64,000 nucleotides of DNA from Siphonodentalium dalli (lineage: Eukaryota; Mollusca; Scaphopoda; Gadilida; Siphonodentaliidae): NCBI GenBank assembly GCA_032622095.1, contig CP136068.1, forward strand, positions 125,745,989 to 125,809,988. The letters run 5' to 3'. The notes under the pieces were generated by a model. The model did no database searches and had not been told where the DNA came from. It saw only the letters and a list, made by a program, of their open reading frames with translations. The position numbers were made by a program, and so were the translations under genes. Shown here in pieces: positions 22,881 through 33,165 of the stretch. Every line of letters starts with the position of its first letter. Within the stretch, counting starts at the first letter, position 1.

Positions 22881-24865
22881 GATATGTGAGACACATCAAC
22901 CCCCAGACATGTTCATGGTGTCTTAGTATACATCAAGTATGTATATAGTGTATCAAACATTTTTCGAGCTATTTCGGTTGCAATTATGTACCAAGCTCAT
23001 TACTATTTTTTATGATTATCGTAAAATTGAGCGTTTAAAATTATATTGGCCTTTATAATAACTTTGCTCGCCACATGCAGATTTGGTCTCCGTTCTGGAA
23101 TATATAATTTTCTAAAAAATAACCGTTATTTACATTGCATGTTCATAATGTGGCTTCACCACGTATATTGTTAGTCCAACATTCGCGACGAGCTGCAACC
23201 CTGACACATTGTCTCAATTGTTGCTTTCACAGAAACGCAATCGTTTCGTTATCATGTTGACCACATTGTGTGAATATACACGGACAAGTGATCAGACTAA
23301 TTAATTGCCACTGATTAATCACATCACTCACGTCATGGCTTGAACAACTGAGCACGGTACTAGAGTGTGCTAGGCCAATACAAATTACTGTTGCAACAGT
23401 GTCTATTGGTGTTCTCATATAATGCTTGGGGTCTATGCTTCATGCAGCACAAGACGCGTGCGACAAAACACGTTACCCTGCGCTATAGTCGAACTCAATT
23501 TTTAGGACCGCGATTTAAGAACCCTGGGGTTTAAGGCAGATATTCCTCTCACTGTCAGATATTTGCCCAAATAATACCATTGTCTACTCCTCGGGGATTT
23601 TTTTCTCGAATACCCGATAGGTCAGAGAATATCTTATTCGTATACAATTGCACATTATATCTAGGTTTAACAAGGTTATTCCCTGTCCCCTCGTAATCGA
23701 CCCAAGTCATTCAACGTATCCATTGATCTATATGGCTTCAAAGGTAGTCTTTCAACATATCCATTGATCTGTTTGGTCTCAGGGGGATTCCGATTTCTGT
23801 TTTAAAGTACATCCTTGGTTATATTATACATCTGAATTTTGGTAGAGCACTACAATGCGCGGTCAGCATATCTCAACAATCGAGTGCCGAGCCACTCTCA
23901 AATTGACATTGCTCTGCTAATCGAATTAAACAATCTTGTTTTTGTCCCGCCTAGAAGTAACAACATTCATGTATCTCACTTGCTGTTTACGAATAGATAA
24001 AGACCGTTTAATTATATAATACACGCATAGTGTTTCTGAGTAACAAGTTTAAACCACAATAAAACCAGAATGATTGCAATAACGGAAAAGTGTTTACCCA
24101 TTTTCAACCTCACCGTTGATCGATAATCAATGGGGACTAGGCAGCGAAGTAATACCCAAGTAGATGAAATGGTTTGTTTACATTCGAATCGAGGTCAAAT
24201 AAAACGTACATTCTGTAAACCGTTTCCCTCTTTATTTTGCGTAATTGGGTTCTAATTTCAATAAATACAATGTGATCATGCCTATTGGGACATTATTCTG
24301 TCGACAAACCGTTTCTATTAAACGACAAGGTTTCATGCCAATTCGTAATTTGTTTAAAGGGCGTTCTATAATGTTTCATTGTATCGGTACATGTTACCTG
24401 TTTCAGGAATAATGTCCGATGGCTTTCATAAGTCTGCTATTAGTGAAAACTGTTGTAGTAATGATACCCAATTTAATATATACAGCGCATGTCAATATCC
24501 CAATGATGGTCACATGTGCTTTGAGTTATCGCCCACACAATCGCCGAATCAATTGTGATGAGCTTATCGACAAGTCATTATAATTGGTGGGCCATATCAG
24601 GATGAATCGAAATATGTTTACGATGTTTTTGTCCATTCGAAAACGGTCAATAATATGTCATTTATTAAAATATGTTGGACACAAAGTCGAACTCTGCCAT
24701 ATACCATTGATCGATTTGAAGATGCGACAATGCATTGTTTTATAATACACCTGACGGTACCGACTCTTGTGATAACACACGGTGCTCTACGTGGGTCGTA
24801 TCATGCACACAAAATTAATCTCATCTGGCGATAAGAACTAAAACAGCCGCTGAAATTAAACCTAC
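22881..24865. other. Intron 3, right part; nothing coding recognised
   Basis: A short imperfect direct repeat lies at 23705-23790: 'tcaac.tatccattgatct' occurs twice, 47 bp apart, each followed by '.t.tggctt/tct'. No open frame has a domain, and no transposon termini were seen. Confidence 0.4.
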
Positions 24866-24951
24866 CGTTCTCCGTCCATTCTGCCTCGTATTCTAATTAT
24901 CCGGCCGTTGATCCATCCACCCATAATTGGCTGCTGAATGAAACCCTCTTT
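24866..24951 (-). CDS. PAN-galectin gene 1, exon 3 (first galectin exon)
   Basis: This 86-nt exon is preceded by the acceptor 'cattcgtttcag' and followed by the donor 'gtaggt'. It starts in phase 0 and ends with two bases (CG) of a split codon that exon 4 completes to arginine. It encodes KEGFIQQPIMGGWINGRIIR + IRGRMDGE. The 'P..GG...G..I.I.G' pattern is the start of a galectin CRD, normally encoded by an ~80-90-nt exon ending just before the 'F..nl' strand, exactly as here. The open frame continues upstream through the intron to 25344 only by chance. The family call rests on this exon and exon 4 together. Confidence 0.6.
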
Positions 24952-25940
24952 CTGAAACGAATGATGGTTCGTATTTAAACCCGCGCAAATATCAAACTCA
25001 TGTAAGAATTGCATGTCGATTTCATTCGTTTCCTGGAGTGATAGCAGGTTTATCCTGACATGCATTGAACGCGAAAGCGTCCACTCGAACGACATTCTGG
25101 TGGTAGTGTGTTGCAAGTTACTTCCAAATATGGAAACAACCGGGCATGCTCGCGACGTCACATCGCGTAATTGCAAATAGCCAAACCCGTGCATTCGAAT
25201 GGCACATTGGCACGGCGTCAATGCGGATATTGGTATAAATATGCATGTGGTGAGGTACAAGTGTTTGTCGATAGCTTTTGCACTGAGTAAGTTATTGGAT
25301 AATGATATTTCATTTGCGACTGACTGTAAAACAAGATGCATCATCTTGCATCGACGATCAGTTTTAAGGCTCGCATCAAGTGGAACTGCAATTTATCCCG
25401 CCCAACGATTGCGCGTACAATATATCACTACTGTAGTTCTATCAACACTTACTAACGTTTATATATGTGTCCATGTTCATCTTGGTGCTGATTTGTTTCG
25501 AAGGCATTGAGTTACTTCAAATAATACCAACATTAGCAGTAAGCTATATACCATTTATCATGCTGCTGTGAGGGTTCTGAAAAAATGAGGCACTTGTGAT
25601 AGTCTTAAAAGATCTAGAATTGTACCACAAAACGACGTTAGCATAGCCGTGGAAACTTAGGCAACTGACACACATGATGTATCGGTCCGTGTACTACCGT
25701 AGTTGCAGTGAACACAGTCAAAGCATTGTTGGTGTTATAAAATAACAGCTTGTGACTGTCTGGGTGGAATTGGTCTGAGATTCATTTGGTCGTGAATGTG
25801 ATCACACGTCACTGGGTCAGTTCATTCCACAACGTTGTTGATATTCGCCCGTAGTATCTAGTTATTTTTATTTGCCAATATTTGTATATAGATCGATCAA
25901 CTATAGAAGTGTAATAATATTATAATTATGCTGTACTTAC

Positions 25941-25994
25941 AGGATTGCCTGCATACGTGTATACTGGCAGGTTGGTATATGGTCGTCCATTTGC
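25941..25994 (-). CDS. PAN-galectin gene 1, exon 2 (54-nt linker exon)
   Basis: Bounded by the acceptor 'gttatttctgcag' and the strong donor GTAAGT, both on the minus strand. It is phase 0 on both sides, so it encodes exactly 18 residues: ANGRPYTNLPVYTYAGNP. A plus-strand exon of identical length and phase at 52153-52206 encodes ARGRPHSADPVYTYAGKA. Eleven of 18 residues match, and several matching codons differ only at the third base, which argues for selection on the peptide. It would connect the PAN domain of exon 1 to the galectin-like exons. I do not recognise the peptide as a named domain; a proline/tyrosine-rich hinge is likely. Confidence 0.65.
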
Positions 25995-26689
25995 CTGCAG
26001 AAATAACACAGCTTTTTCATATGAGGGAAAGATGTATTGTTATGCATTGCACATTATTGAAGGCTTTTCGTATCCACGAAGATCAAAATGACAACACAGT
26101 TACTACCGTTATAAACATGGCCATGGTTTACTATATTACCGTGTTTTTTTCCGTTGTCACCAATAGTAAGTTTGTGGTATTGGTATTTGAAAACCATTTT
26201 TGGGTTTATCATAATTTGACATTACTATAGTTCCCACGTACGATGCATGACAGTACCATGGTTTTGTTGTAAAATAATGCTCATGTTGAAGATCATATTT
26301 ACTCATCTATATTTTAACTACATGTATAGCTCACTGTGGTAATATCAAGTTGTACTATGTACATGTAACCATATGTGCGTGATATACTTGTGTGACAGTG
26401 TTCGATATCTGCATGATCATACTTTTCCTCTTGATCACCATTTGTAATTTGCCATACAGGTGCGTGTACTCAGTTGCACAACTATACCACATTGAAACCA
26501 TGGTTTAACCACAAATACATGATGTCATGATTGTACTATTGTTTAATTTAATTTAGTCTATATAGTTTCACCATGATTTGTGTTGTGTCACCATGGGGAG
26601 GTGGGATTTTTAAGCAGACCAGAGATGCATTCAGTCTCGGATCCTCTTCTCTATCGTCACTACCGCATGAGTTCATCGTGGTGCGCATA

Positions 26690-26790
26690 ACTAAGGTAAA
26701 TATATTATATTAAATTTGTGGTAAATGTATTATATCACATGTGTGGTAAATAAACTGTATTACATGTGTTGTAAAAAAAACATGGGATCA
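26690..26790 (+). repeat. Short tandem repeat 'tgtggtaaat' (about three units)
   Basis: Units of about 26-30 bp built on 'tgtggtaaat.tattatat' repeat three to four times, decaying into 'tgttgtaaaaaaaa'. It lies within intron 1 of the minus-strand PAN-galectin gene. Confidence 0.6.
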
Positions 26791-26982
26791 AATGAACAAA
26801 ATTAAACCAGAACATGTTCAAAACTATAGTGAATCACCTGTTCACCAAGTAATGCAATCACTCGTTTGACAGCGGGACATTTAGTGTCAGTAAATGTTTA
26901 CTAGAATATCACTAGATGTGTGTTCAATTCGGTTTTCCCTCGTCAATACATTCGTAGTATGGTAGTACTAGAGGATACTTAC

Positions 26983-27282
26983 TAGGTAAAACACGACACT
27001 GTTGGCTTCATGCGGGAACCAGTCGCACGATCGACCGATATAGGAATCCCCGAGAAAGGAACACACGCCACTCCCTTCATCAAAATTCGCCGACGTGCAC
27101 CATTTGTGTTGTAGACAGCTAAATACACACATTTGAAGTGACGTCGCTGTGTTGTCACCGAGTATCGATTTGGTGTAAAACGGCGTCGCTTTGCGGCCAA
27201 CACAAATGATATTACGTACACCACGTATATCCCCTAACCCGAAAACTGACGTTCCGATGCTCAGAATTATCGCCAACAACAT
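26983..27282 (-). CDS. PAN-galectin gene 1, exon 1: signal peptide and PAN/Apple domain
   Basis: This 300-nt first exon starts at ATG 27282 and ends in phase 0 at the donor CTA|GTAAGT. Residues 1-15 (MLLAIILSIGTSVFG) form a classical signal peptide. Residues ~20-100 hold six cysteines at 27, 52, 56, 62, 74 and 86, the number and spacing of a PAN/Apple fold (three disulfides), with landmarks ATPFYT, WCTSANF and CDWFP. PAN domains mediate protein or carbohydrate contacts outside the cell. An in-frame ATG 18 codons upstream (27336) exists, but the two paralogues begin at the internal one and the longer start would bury the signal peptide. Exons 2-4 lie downstream on the same strand, in phase, with introns of 988, 989 and 6155 nt. 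Roughly two-thirds identical to paralogue 2 by eye. Confidence 0.8.
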
Positions 27283-27420
27283 GTTTATTCTGGATTTTAT
27301 GTCGGTACAACAATCTGGATTACAGTGCGCTGACATATTGAGGATGGCCGATTCCTAACGAGCGGCTATACAGACTGTGGCGCGATTGTGCCGCGATTGG
27401 AAAGGTGTGCGCATGCGCTC
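27283..27420 (-). promoter_or_regulatory. Proximal upstream region of PAN gene 1
   Basis: On the minus strand, 'cgttaggaatcgg' lies about 75 bp before the ATG, followed by 'ctgtaatcca'. The paralogue at 57167 carries 'cgttaggaatcgg' and 'ctgtgatcca' in the same order, and paralogue 2 carries 'gtaggaatcagg' and 'ctgtaatcca'. The block is likely core promoter and 5' untranslated sequence. Further upstream, 27409-27420 holds GCGCATGCGC, one base off the full NRF-1 consensus. No TATA box was seen. Confidence 0.45.
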
Positions 27421-27789
27421 AGTGAGAAAGAACATAAAAAGAAAACGAAATCGATTCAGCCTCGGCATGTATCCTTGTTACCACAGTGAACCATCAGGGT
27501 TGTGAGGACGGTCATTGGATTTATTAGGAACTGAATTCTGAAAATTTTCGTTGACCAACACTACGTGTTAGTAATTTGCTTTGATTAGCAAGTGAAAGTC
27601 AGTATTTCGTGACCATGGTCGATATTGACAAAGAAGCGGAGATTGCCACCCCGGATGCTGAATGGCGAACGTTCTAGTGGTCGTAATTAGCATCTGGTTC
27701 TGACAAACTTTTATTCAGAGAGCGTTAAGATCTAAGTGGTTTGCTTAAATTGATTTCAACCTTGATGCTGGAAGTCCGGTTTCACGAGA
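27421..27789. other. Upstream intergenic DNA; nothing recognised
   Basis: A moderately AT-rich stretch between PAN gene 1 and a LINE fragment. No open frame with recognisable content. Confidence 0.4.
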
Positions 27790-28205
27790 GATGAATAAAC
27801 GTATAAATAGTGTATATCATTTTTAAAGCGCCTCGTCCCATGAGGCCCAAAGCACTCAATGATACAACAGATGACAGAGCTCCAGCACATTCAAACACAT
27901 ATACGCATGTACACACAAACAATAACTACAATGAAATAAATCAAACAATTCATATACAAATCAGGATGAAGGCTGTGTGTAATGTATAAAACAATGCAGG
28001 AAATATGTGCTTAGCTTTGGTCGTCGTCGTTGCCATAGTGAAGTTTAAACATATACGTTTTTTAGTTCTGTTTTGAAAGATTCCAAAGTAGCAAAATTCC
28101 TAAGTGTAAGCGGGAGTGAATTCCAAAGGTTTGGGCCGTAGCATTCAAAAGATCGACGACCATAATTAACAAGGTCACGTTTGGAGACAGCAAGTAATAT
28201 TTTAT
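27790..28205 (-). pseudogene. LINE 3' end: ORF2 C-terminus and 3'UTR
   Basis: On the minus strand, 28200-28050 reads LVNYGRRSFECYGPNLWNSL, then PLTLRNFATLESFKTELK. That is the conserved tail of many LINE ORF2 proteins ('RSF...GP.LWN.LP..lR...sl..FK..LKt'). A frameshift in the run of A follows. The 3'UTR ends near 27830 with 'gggcctcatgggacgaggcg' and 'ctttaaaaat', resembling the 'GGCGCTATATAAA'-type ends of LINEs. Only the 3' end is present (5' truncation). Confidence 0.75.
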
Positions 28206-29219
28206 CAGCTGATTATGTGCGTGTATACCATTGTTACTGCGACAATTGATGCTGCAGCAGATCCCTTAATGTCCCTTAATCGACTATAAGTGTTCATGTT
28301 GCCTATTAGAGCAGCATGTTCGCCCGACAACCAGCACAGTATCTGCTTACAATAAACTTGTTTTAGGTCGATAGTCTGCTTAAAATCTCCTCATTTTGAG
28401 TCGATAATGTGTTGGAAATGAGAACATTTTAGTCTCATAATCGACTCACAATGAGGCGATGCTTAGCAGATTATGTGCGCACAAATTGCACAATGAAATA
28501 AATAAGCCAACTAACGACTATTCACATGTACGCTCTTTATTAACGTGTGTTTTCACTGTGACACGCGCCTTAAAAAGAAATAACTGGTAAGCGTCCATTA
28601 TCTGCTTATTTCAGAGCCAGTAATCACCCTGTCACACCAACCATTCGAAAACGCGCATCTGTGTTGCCAACCGCGCTTCTATGAAGATACAACCGCGCAT
28701 CTCTATTTTTAATTTGCAATTTCTGGTTCAGAAATAGAGAAAAATACAGTGTTTAATTAATTTTGACAGAATGGAACGGTTGGTATAGAGGCAGTTACAT
28801 TCGCTCAATACCTCGATATTTGCCGGGTTGAATTCGATACAACTTTGTGTATTTCATTAAAGCATTGGGGTAGAAATACATTTGTAGGCTGCAGAAACAG
28901 CCCGGGTGCTAACTTTGGAACAGATTTTTTCACAATATATCGGAATTTAGCAACACGATTGAGTATTTTCTCGTCGATAAATTCGGATTACTATAGTCAA
29001 ATCTTCCTGCAATCACCTTGCGTTGTAATTTGTGTTCATGATTTAGCCAATTTCCATAAAATGAGTCGATTTCGGAAGTGGGTATATCGAAAAATATACG
29101 ACAATGCTTCTTTGTGACCGACAACCAACCATCTATGTTGCCGAACTCCCGTCTGATTATAACTAAAGTAAATATCACGTGTATACGTATCCGAATCGAG
29201 AAATGCGAGAAAATTAAGT
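28206..29219. other. Intergenic DNA, partly related to the 34-40 kb repeat system
   Basis: 28960-29219 contains fragments such as 'aaatgcgagaaaattaagtt' that lead into the repeat fragment that follows. Open frames of 90-102 codons on both strands (28845-29238) overlap and have no domain. One box-B-like 'gggttgaattcgata' (28825) stands alone and is not a tRNA. Confidence 0.35.
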
Positions 29220-29335
29220 TTATATCTCTGTTCCTCATTCCTGTAACTAGGAAATTGTTTCGTTTTTAGCTAAGTTCTGATTCACCGCTCGACGTTCCTG
29301 GCCAATTATACGCTTAGTTTGCAAAACTCTGAATC
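29195..29335 (+). repeat. Fragment of the ~209-bp repeat family
   Basis: Contains 'tatatctctgttcctcattcctgt', 'tttttagctaa.ttctgattca' and 'cgctcgacgttcctggccaa', the hallmarks of the units arrayed at 37340-38560 and, inverted, at 34840-35600. It lies just outside the 3' end of the CR1-like LINE. The LINE is thus bracketed by copies of the same family in opposite orientation. Confidence 0.75.
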
Positions 29336-29409
29336 TGAATGGATACGTCAAAATGTCCAGTCTGGCACAATAGGACGGGCATGTGCAGTTGTTTTAACTT
29401 GTTTACTGC

Positions 29410-30890
29410 GCGGCGCTGTCGACAGCTGCTGGTTTTACTACTGCTAAGGAGTGTTTGTACTGGTCACGTGTTGATTCTGGGATTTCAAAGCACCGATCGT
29501 TGTTGCTAAATCGCCTCTCCACAATGTTGTTGGTTTGGTGATCGGTGAAAGTTTTTTCCTTCATTTTCCTCTTTGGTCTGGTTCCCTTCAGGAAGTCATC
29601 TGGTGGAAGCGCTGCTATATGACCTCTTGCTACTTTAAATAGGTAGCTCAGCCTCTGTGTTTTCGTCGGTCTTGTAGAGGTGGAAGTGCTAGGTCTTGTA
29701 GCATGTTTGTCTTATCTCCTTCCTCTCTAGACCTATTGTCACTGTATTATGAATTTGGCTGCTTTCCGTTGGATCTTTTCGAGGACGTTGATATTTTTTC
29801 TGTTGGTATGGGTCCCAGATTATGGCGCCGTGGTCCATGCATGATCTGATTAGTGATATGTATGCTGTCCGTTTTGATTTGTGTGGCATGAAGCGGATAT
29901 TTCTTCTCAAGAAGCCAAGGGTTGAGTTTGCCTTTTTTTGAGATTTTGTTGATGTGTTTTGTCCACTCAAGGTCGCTTGATATTTGGATGCCTAGGTAGG
30001 GATTGTCTTCAACCTGTCCGAGGAATTCATTTCCCATCGTGTATAATTTGGAGATTTTATTTTTGATGTGCATCGCAATGATCGCATAGCATTTTTTTGG
30101 ATTGAACTGCATGACCCAATTCTCTGCCCATATCTACAGTTGGTCCAGTTGGTCATTGATGGTACGGATTTGTCTACAGAGAAGACATTCGTCGGCGAAT
30201 AGACGTACTTGTGATGTCACACAGTCTAGTAAGTCATTTAGTAAGAATAGAAAAGGCACAAGAACATTCCCCTGTGGTACTCCCGAGTCGACGTTGACCT
30301 CTCGTGATTTGCTTCCTTTCAAAAATCACTCTCATCTTCCTCTCTGTTAGGAATGATGTCAGCCAGTCGTCGAGCTGTCCTCGGATGCCATAGTGGTCCA
30401 GTTTGTATAGGAGTTTCCTGTGTGGGACGGCGTCGAAAACCTTTGAGAAATCTAATATTATAAGGTCTGTTTGTATGTCGGAGTCAAATTATTTTAGCAG
30501 GTCGTTGGTTGTTGTTAACAGCTGGGTTTCGCAGGAGTGTCTGACTCTACATACATGGTTCAGTTGTGTGAGGACTTTTTGTTTCTCTATGTGGTTGAGC
30601 GTATGCCTGCATATTATATGCTCCAATAGTTTGCTGGCTACTGATGTTAGAGAGACCGGCCTATAGTTTGCTGCTGTGTGTTTATCTCCTTTTTTAAACA
30701 TGCAAGAGACGTTGGCGTTTCGCCAGTCATCGGGTAATGTCCTAGTGTCGATGGATAGTTGGTATATGGTTGTCAGTGCTAGGTTCAACTCTTCTGCACA
30801 CTCCTTTAGGACTCGGTTGGGGATGTCATCCGGTCCTGAGGCTTTTGATGGGTTTAACCTGTCGGAGTAGTTTGGTGACACCATTTCGGT
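29410..30890 (-). pseudogene. LINE ORF2, reverse transcriptase part
   Basis: The first block (30884-30489) carries NPSKASGPDDIPNRVLKECA and KKGDKHTAANYRPVSLTS, RT motifs of CR1-like elements. The next (30322-30134) carries SGVPQGNVL.. and the polymerase box reading FADE instead of F/YADD, so the second catalytic aspartate is a glutamate. The distal block (30112-29689) carries YLGIQISSDLEW and SLIRSCMDHGAIIWDPY, and 29700-29410 carries LPPLQDRRKH and AALPPDDFL, the family C-terminus. Frames change at least three times. The protein is not made as such; the copy is dead. Confidence 0.88.
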
Positions 30891-31264
30891 CTATCGTCAG
30901 TGGTTAGTTATAGCTGGTGATATGTTTGGTGGTTGTTGTCGATGGTCCAGACTTGTCCTGATTGAATACGGACTGGAACTGGTCTACCAGGATTTCTGAT
31001 TTCTCTTGACTGTTGCTGACAAGCTTTTCCATTCGTTAGAAGGGGCCCGACTCCAATGGAGTCTTGTTTTTTTGACTTTATGTAGCGCCAGAAAGGTTTG
31101 GAGTCGTTTTTTGCTAACGCTTCGGATAGGGTGGTGTTTGTGTACTCCCATTCTGATTGTCTGAGTGATCTCCTGCATCCTTTTTTGAATTATTTGTATA
31201 TGGACCACTTGTTGGTTTGTCTAGCTCTTGTGTACAGTTTAGCTCGTTTTCTAAGCATTCTCTT

Positions 31265-32311
31265 CTATTTGTCTCTGAGCCATGGTGGCCTGCTCTGAGG
31301 TTTGACTATCTTTGATGGTATGTTCTTGTCCATGGATGTTTTTAGGTCGTCTTTTAGGATGTTACATAGGTCATTCATGCTAGCACATTGGTATTGTTCA
31401 TGGTAGATCTTTCCTGAAATGAGGGATGCTTCGAGTTTTAGTGTCGCCCAATCTGCTTTCTTGTAGATGTAACATTTCCTAGGTGGGGTTGGAGTGTGAT
31501 GTGGCTTCAGTTCGATGGCTGTTACCACCATTTCGTGATATGATATCCCTGGTACACTTGGTGATGATTTTACAAGTGTTGGATTGGTGAAGAATACCAG
31601 ACCGATCATGCTCCTTTCTCTGGTGGGCTCTCGGTGTACTTGAGTAAGATGTCGTTCACTCATAGTTTGAGCTAGTTCTGTCTGGACCTGCTTGTCTTGG
31701 CATTCCGATGGTACGCTTTGTGCATCCCAGTTGATATCAGGGCAGTTAAAGTCTCCGGCCATGATCACTTCTTTGTAGTGGTTGTTTGTAACTATCTTTA
31801 AGGATTTTGATTGTTCTTCTACAGTTTGTTCCTTTCTGCGTGGGACGTAGAAGCAGCTCACCAGGATGTCTCGTTGGTCCTGTGCTTTTATCTTTGTCCA
31901 CACGATCTCACAGTTTGTTGTCAGCTCTGGTTGTTCCACATATGTGATGTTCTTGTCAACCATTATGAAGACACCGCCACGACTGGCTGATCTGTCATTC
32001 CGATAGATGGTATATCATTCTGTGAATACTTCGCTATTTTGAACTGCGTCCTGTTCAGGTGGTTTTCCAGGTTGGATGCCATTCAGCCAGGACTCAGTTC
32101 CACACACAATAGCAGGTTTAATGTATTCGCATGCTACCTTCAGTGACTGCGTCTTGTTTCTTAGACTATTGCTGTTTATTGTCAGGATACGTATGTTCTG
32201 CTTTTCTGGGATGTCGAACACATTGGATGATGATGATGTTTTATGATGTTTGGACTGATGGTGATGGGGATCGTTTCGCGGACTGCTGGTTTGTAGTGGG
32301 GAGAAATTCAC
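31265..32311 (-). pseudogene. LINE ORF2, AP-endonuclease part
   Basis: The N-terminal endonuclease strand is visible in 32311-32015 (ILTINSNSLRNK.., IVCGTESWLNG with the catalytic glutamate). After a frameshift, 31963-31265 holds VSCFYVPRR, then IMAGDFNCPDINW with the conserved D.N pair. The C-terminal catalytic motif, normally SDH, reads SYH (ISYHEMVV), so the metal-binding aspartate is lost. The domain nicks target DNA to prime reverse transcription in active elements. Between 31265 and 30890 the linker to the RT is frameshifted (30984-31208). Confidence 0.88.
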
Positions 32312-32429
32312 CGATGTTAAGAGTCAAGAGTGCTATTGTTCCTGTTCAATGGTTCGTAGTAGCTGTTTTCGGTTTCATATGTATGGTATGTGAAAGACGA
32401 TACGTTGATGCTCTCGCATTTGTAGCCGT

Positions 32430-32849
32430 GCCATGATATGTTGGGTCGGGCGATTTGGCTTATGTCTTGTGTGTTGTAGCCCATACAGGATTTGTGATAC
32501 CAGATGTCACAGGAATCACAGCAGGCTCCATCTGTGCTCCAGGTTACTGGTGCTTCGCAATATCCACATGGAAATATCTTTGCAGGTGTTTTCCTAGGGC
32601 CTGGGTTCTGTTCGATGTCTCCAGATAAGAGGAGTAGTGGGCGGACTTTTGTGTATTTAGTGCTTTTGTGTTTGATCTAGGTCCCGTTGCATGTCCTTTG
32701 ACGGTATACTTTGGTCGCCTTATGATATATGCCATTATCTGTTGGTTGTTCCAGGATTTTGGTTGGTGCCACTGGTTTACTGTTGTTGCGATAATGAGGG
32801 ACAATGCTGTTAACAAGATGTTGTTGATGGACGTGGTACACCGGTACAT
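32430..32849 (-). pseudogene. LINE ORF2 start with PHD-type zinc finger
   Basis: Begins at ATG 32849 with MYRCTTSINNILLTALSLII, a hydrophobic N-terminus usual for mollusc CR1-like ORF2. After a frame change near 32580 the finger reads PCGYC, then CCDSCDIWYHKSC, then WHGYKCES: C-x2-C, C-x2-C-x4-H-x2-C and W-x2-KC. The final cysteine of the expected C-x2-C pair is serine-like here, so zinc binding may be impaired. PHD fingers recognise histone tails and may guide integration; that role is known for the domain but only inferred for LINEs. Confidence 0.8.
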
Positions 32850-32863
32850 GTTGTCTGGACTCT

Positions 32864-33165
32864 AACAGTATAGCCAGGAAACCCTTGCTACTGGTATGGG
32901 GTATACACTAAGATAGCCGTGCTGGTTGAGGAAGTTGTCTGGACGATGTTGCTGGATGGCGTACAGATGGCGTTTGAGCCATGACAGTATAGCCAGGAAG
33001 CCCTTGCTACTGTCACGGGACATACACTAAAGTATCCGTTTTAGTTGAGAGAGGATGTTGTCTGGATGGTGTTGATGAAGGAAGTGGTATTCATGGTGTT
33101 TGAACCCTGACAGTATAGCCAGGAAACCCTTGCTACTGACAGGGGTATGCACTAAAATAGCTACT
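32864..33165 (-). repeat. ~120-bp tandem repeat inside the LINE, between ORF1 and ORF2
   Basis: Two and a half units at about 32868, 32988 and 33108 each start 'acagtatagccaggaa.cccttgctactg' on the plus strand and continue 'atacactaa.atag/tatc', 'gttgag' and 'ggatgttg.tgga'. Unit length is ~120 bp. The position in the inter-ORF spacer suggests replication-slippage growth or duplicated regulatory sequence of the element. Confidence 0.85.

Noticed and set aside
24952-25344. Upstream two-thirds of the 160-codon minus-strand frame
   Set aside because: Only the last 86 nt has galectin features and splice borders; the rest is intronic read-through with no recognisable content.
26618-26695. 78-nt plus-strand segment with acceptor 'tttttaagcag' and donor AAG|GTAAAT, 26 open codons
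   Set aside because: It lies on the opposite strand within intron 1 of the PAN-galectin gene; no domain and no neighbouring exons on that strand.
28790-28850. Possible tRNA-like segment with 'gggttgaattcgata'
   Set aside because: Box-B-like sequence only; no box A at the right distance and no acceptor-stem pairing.
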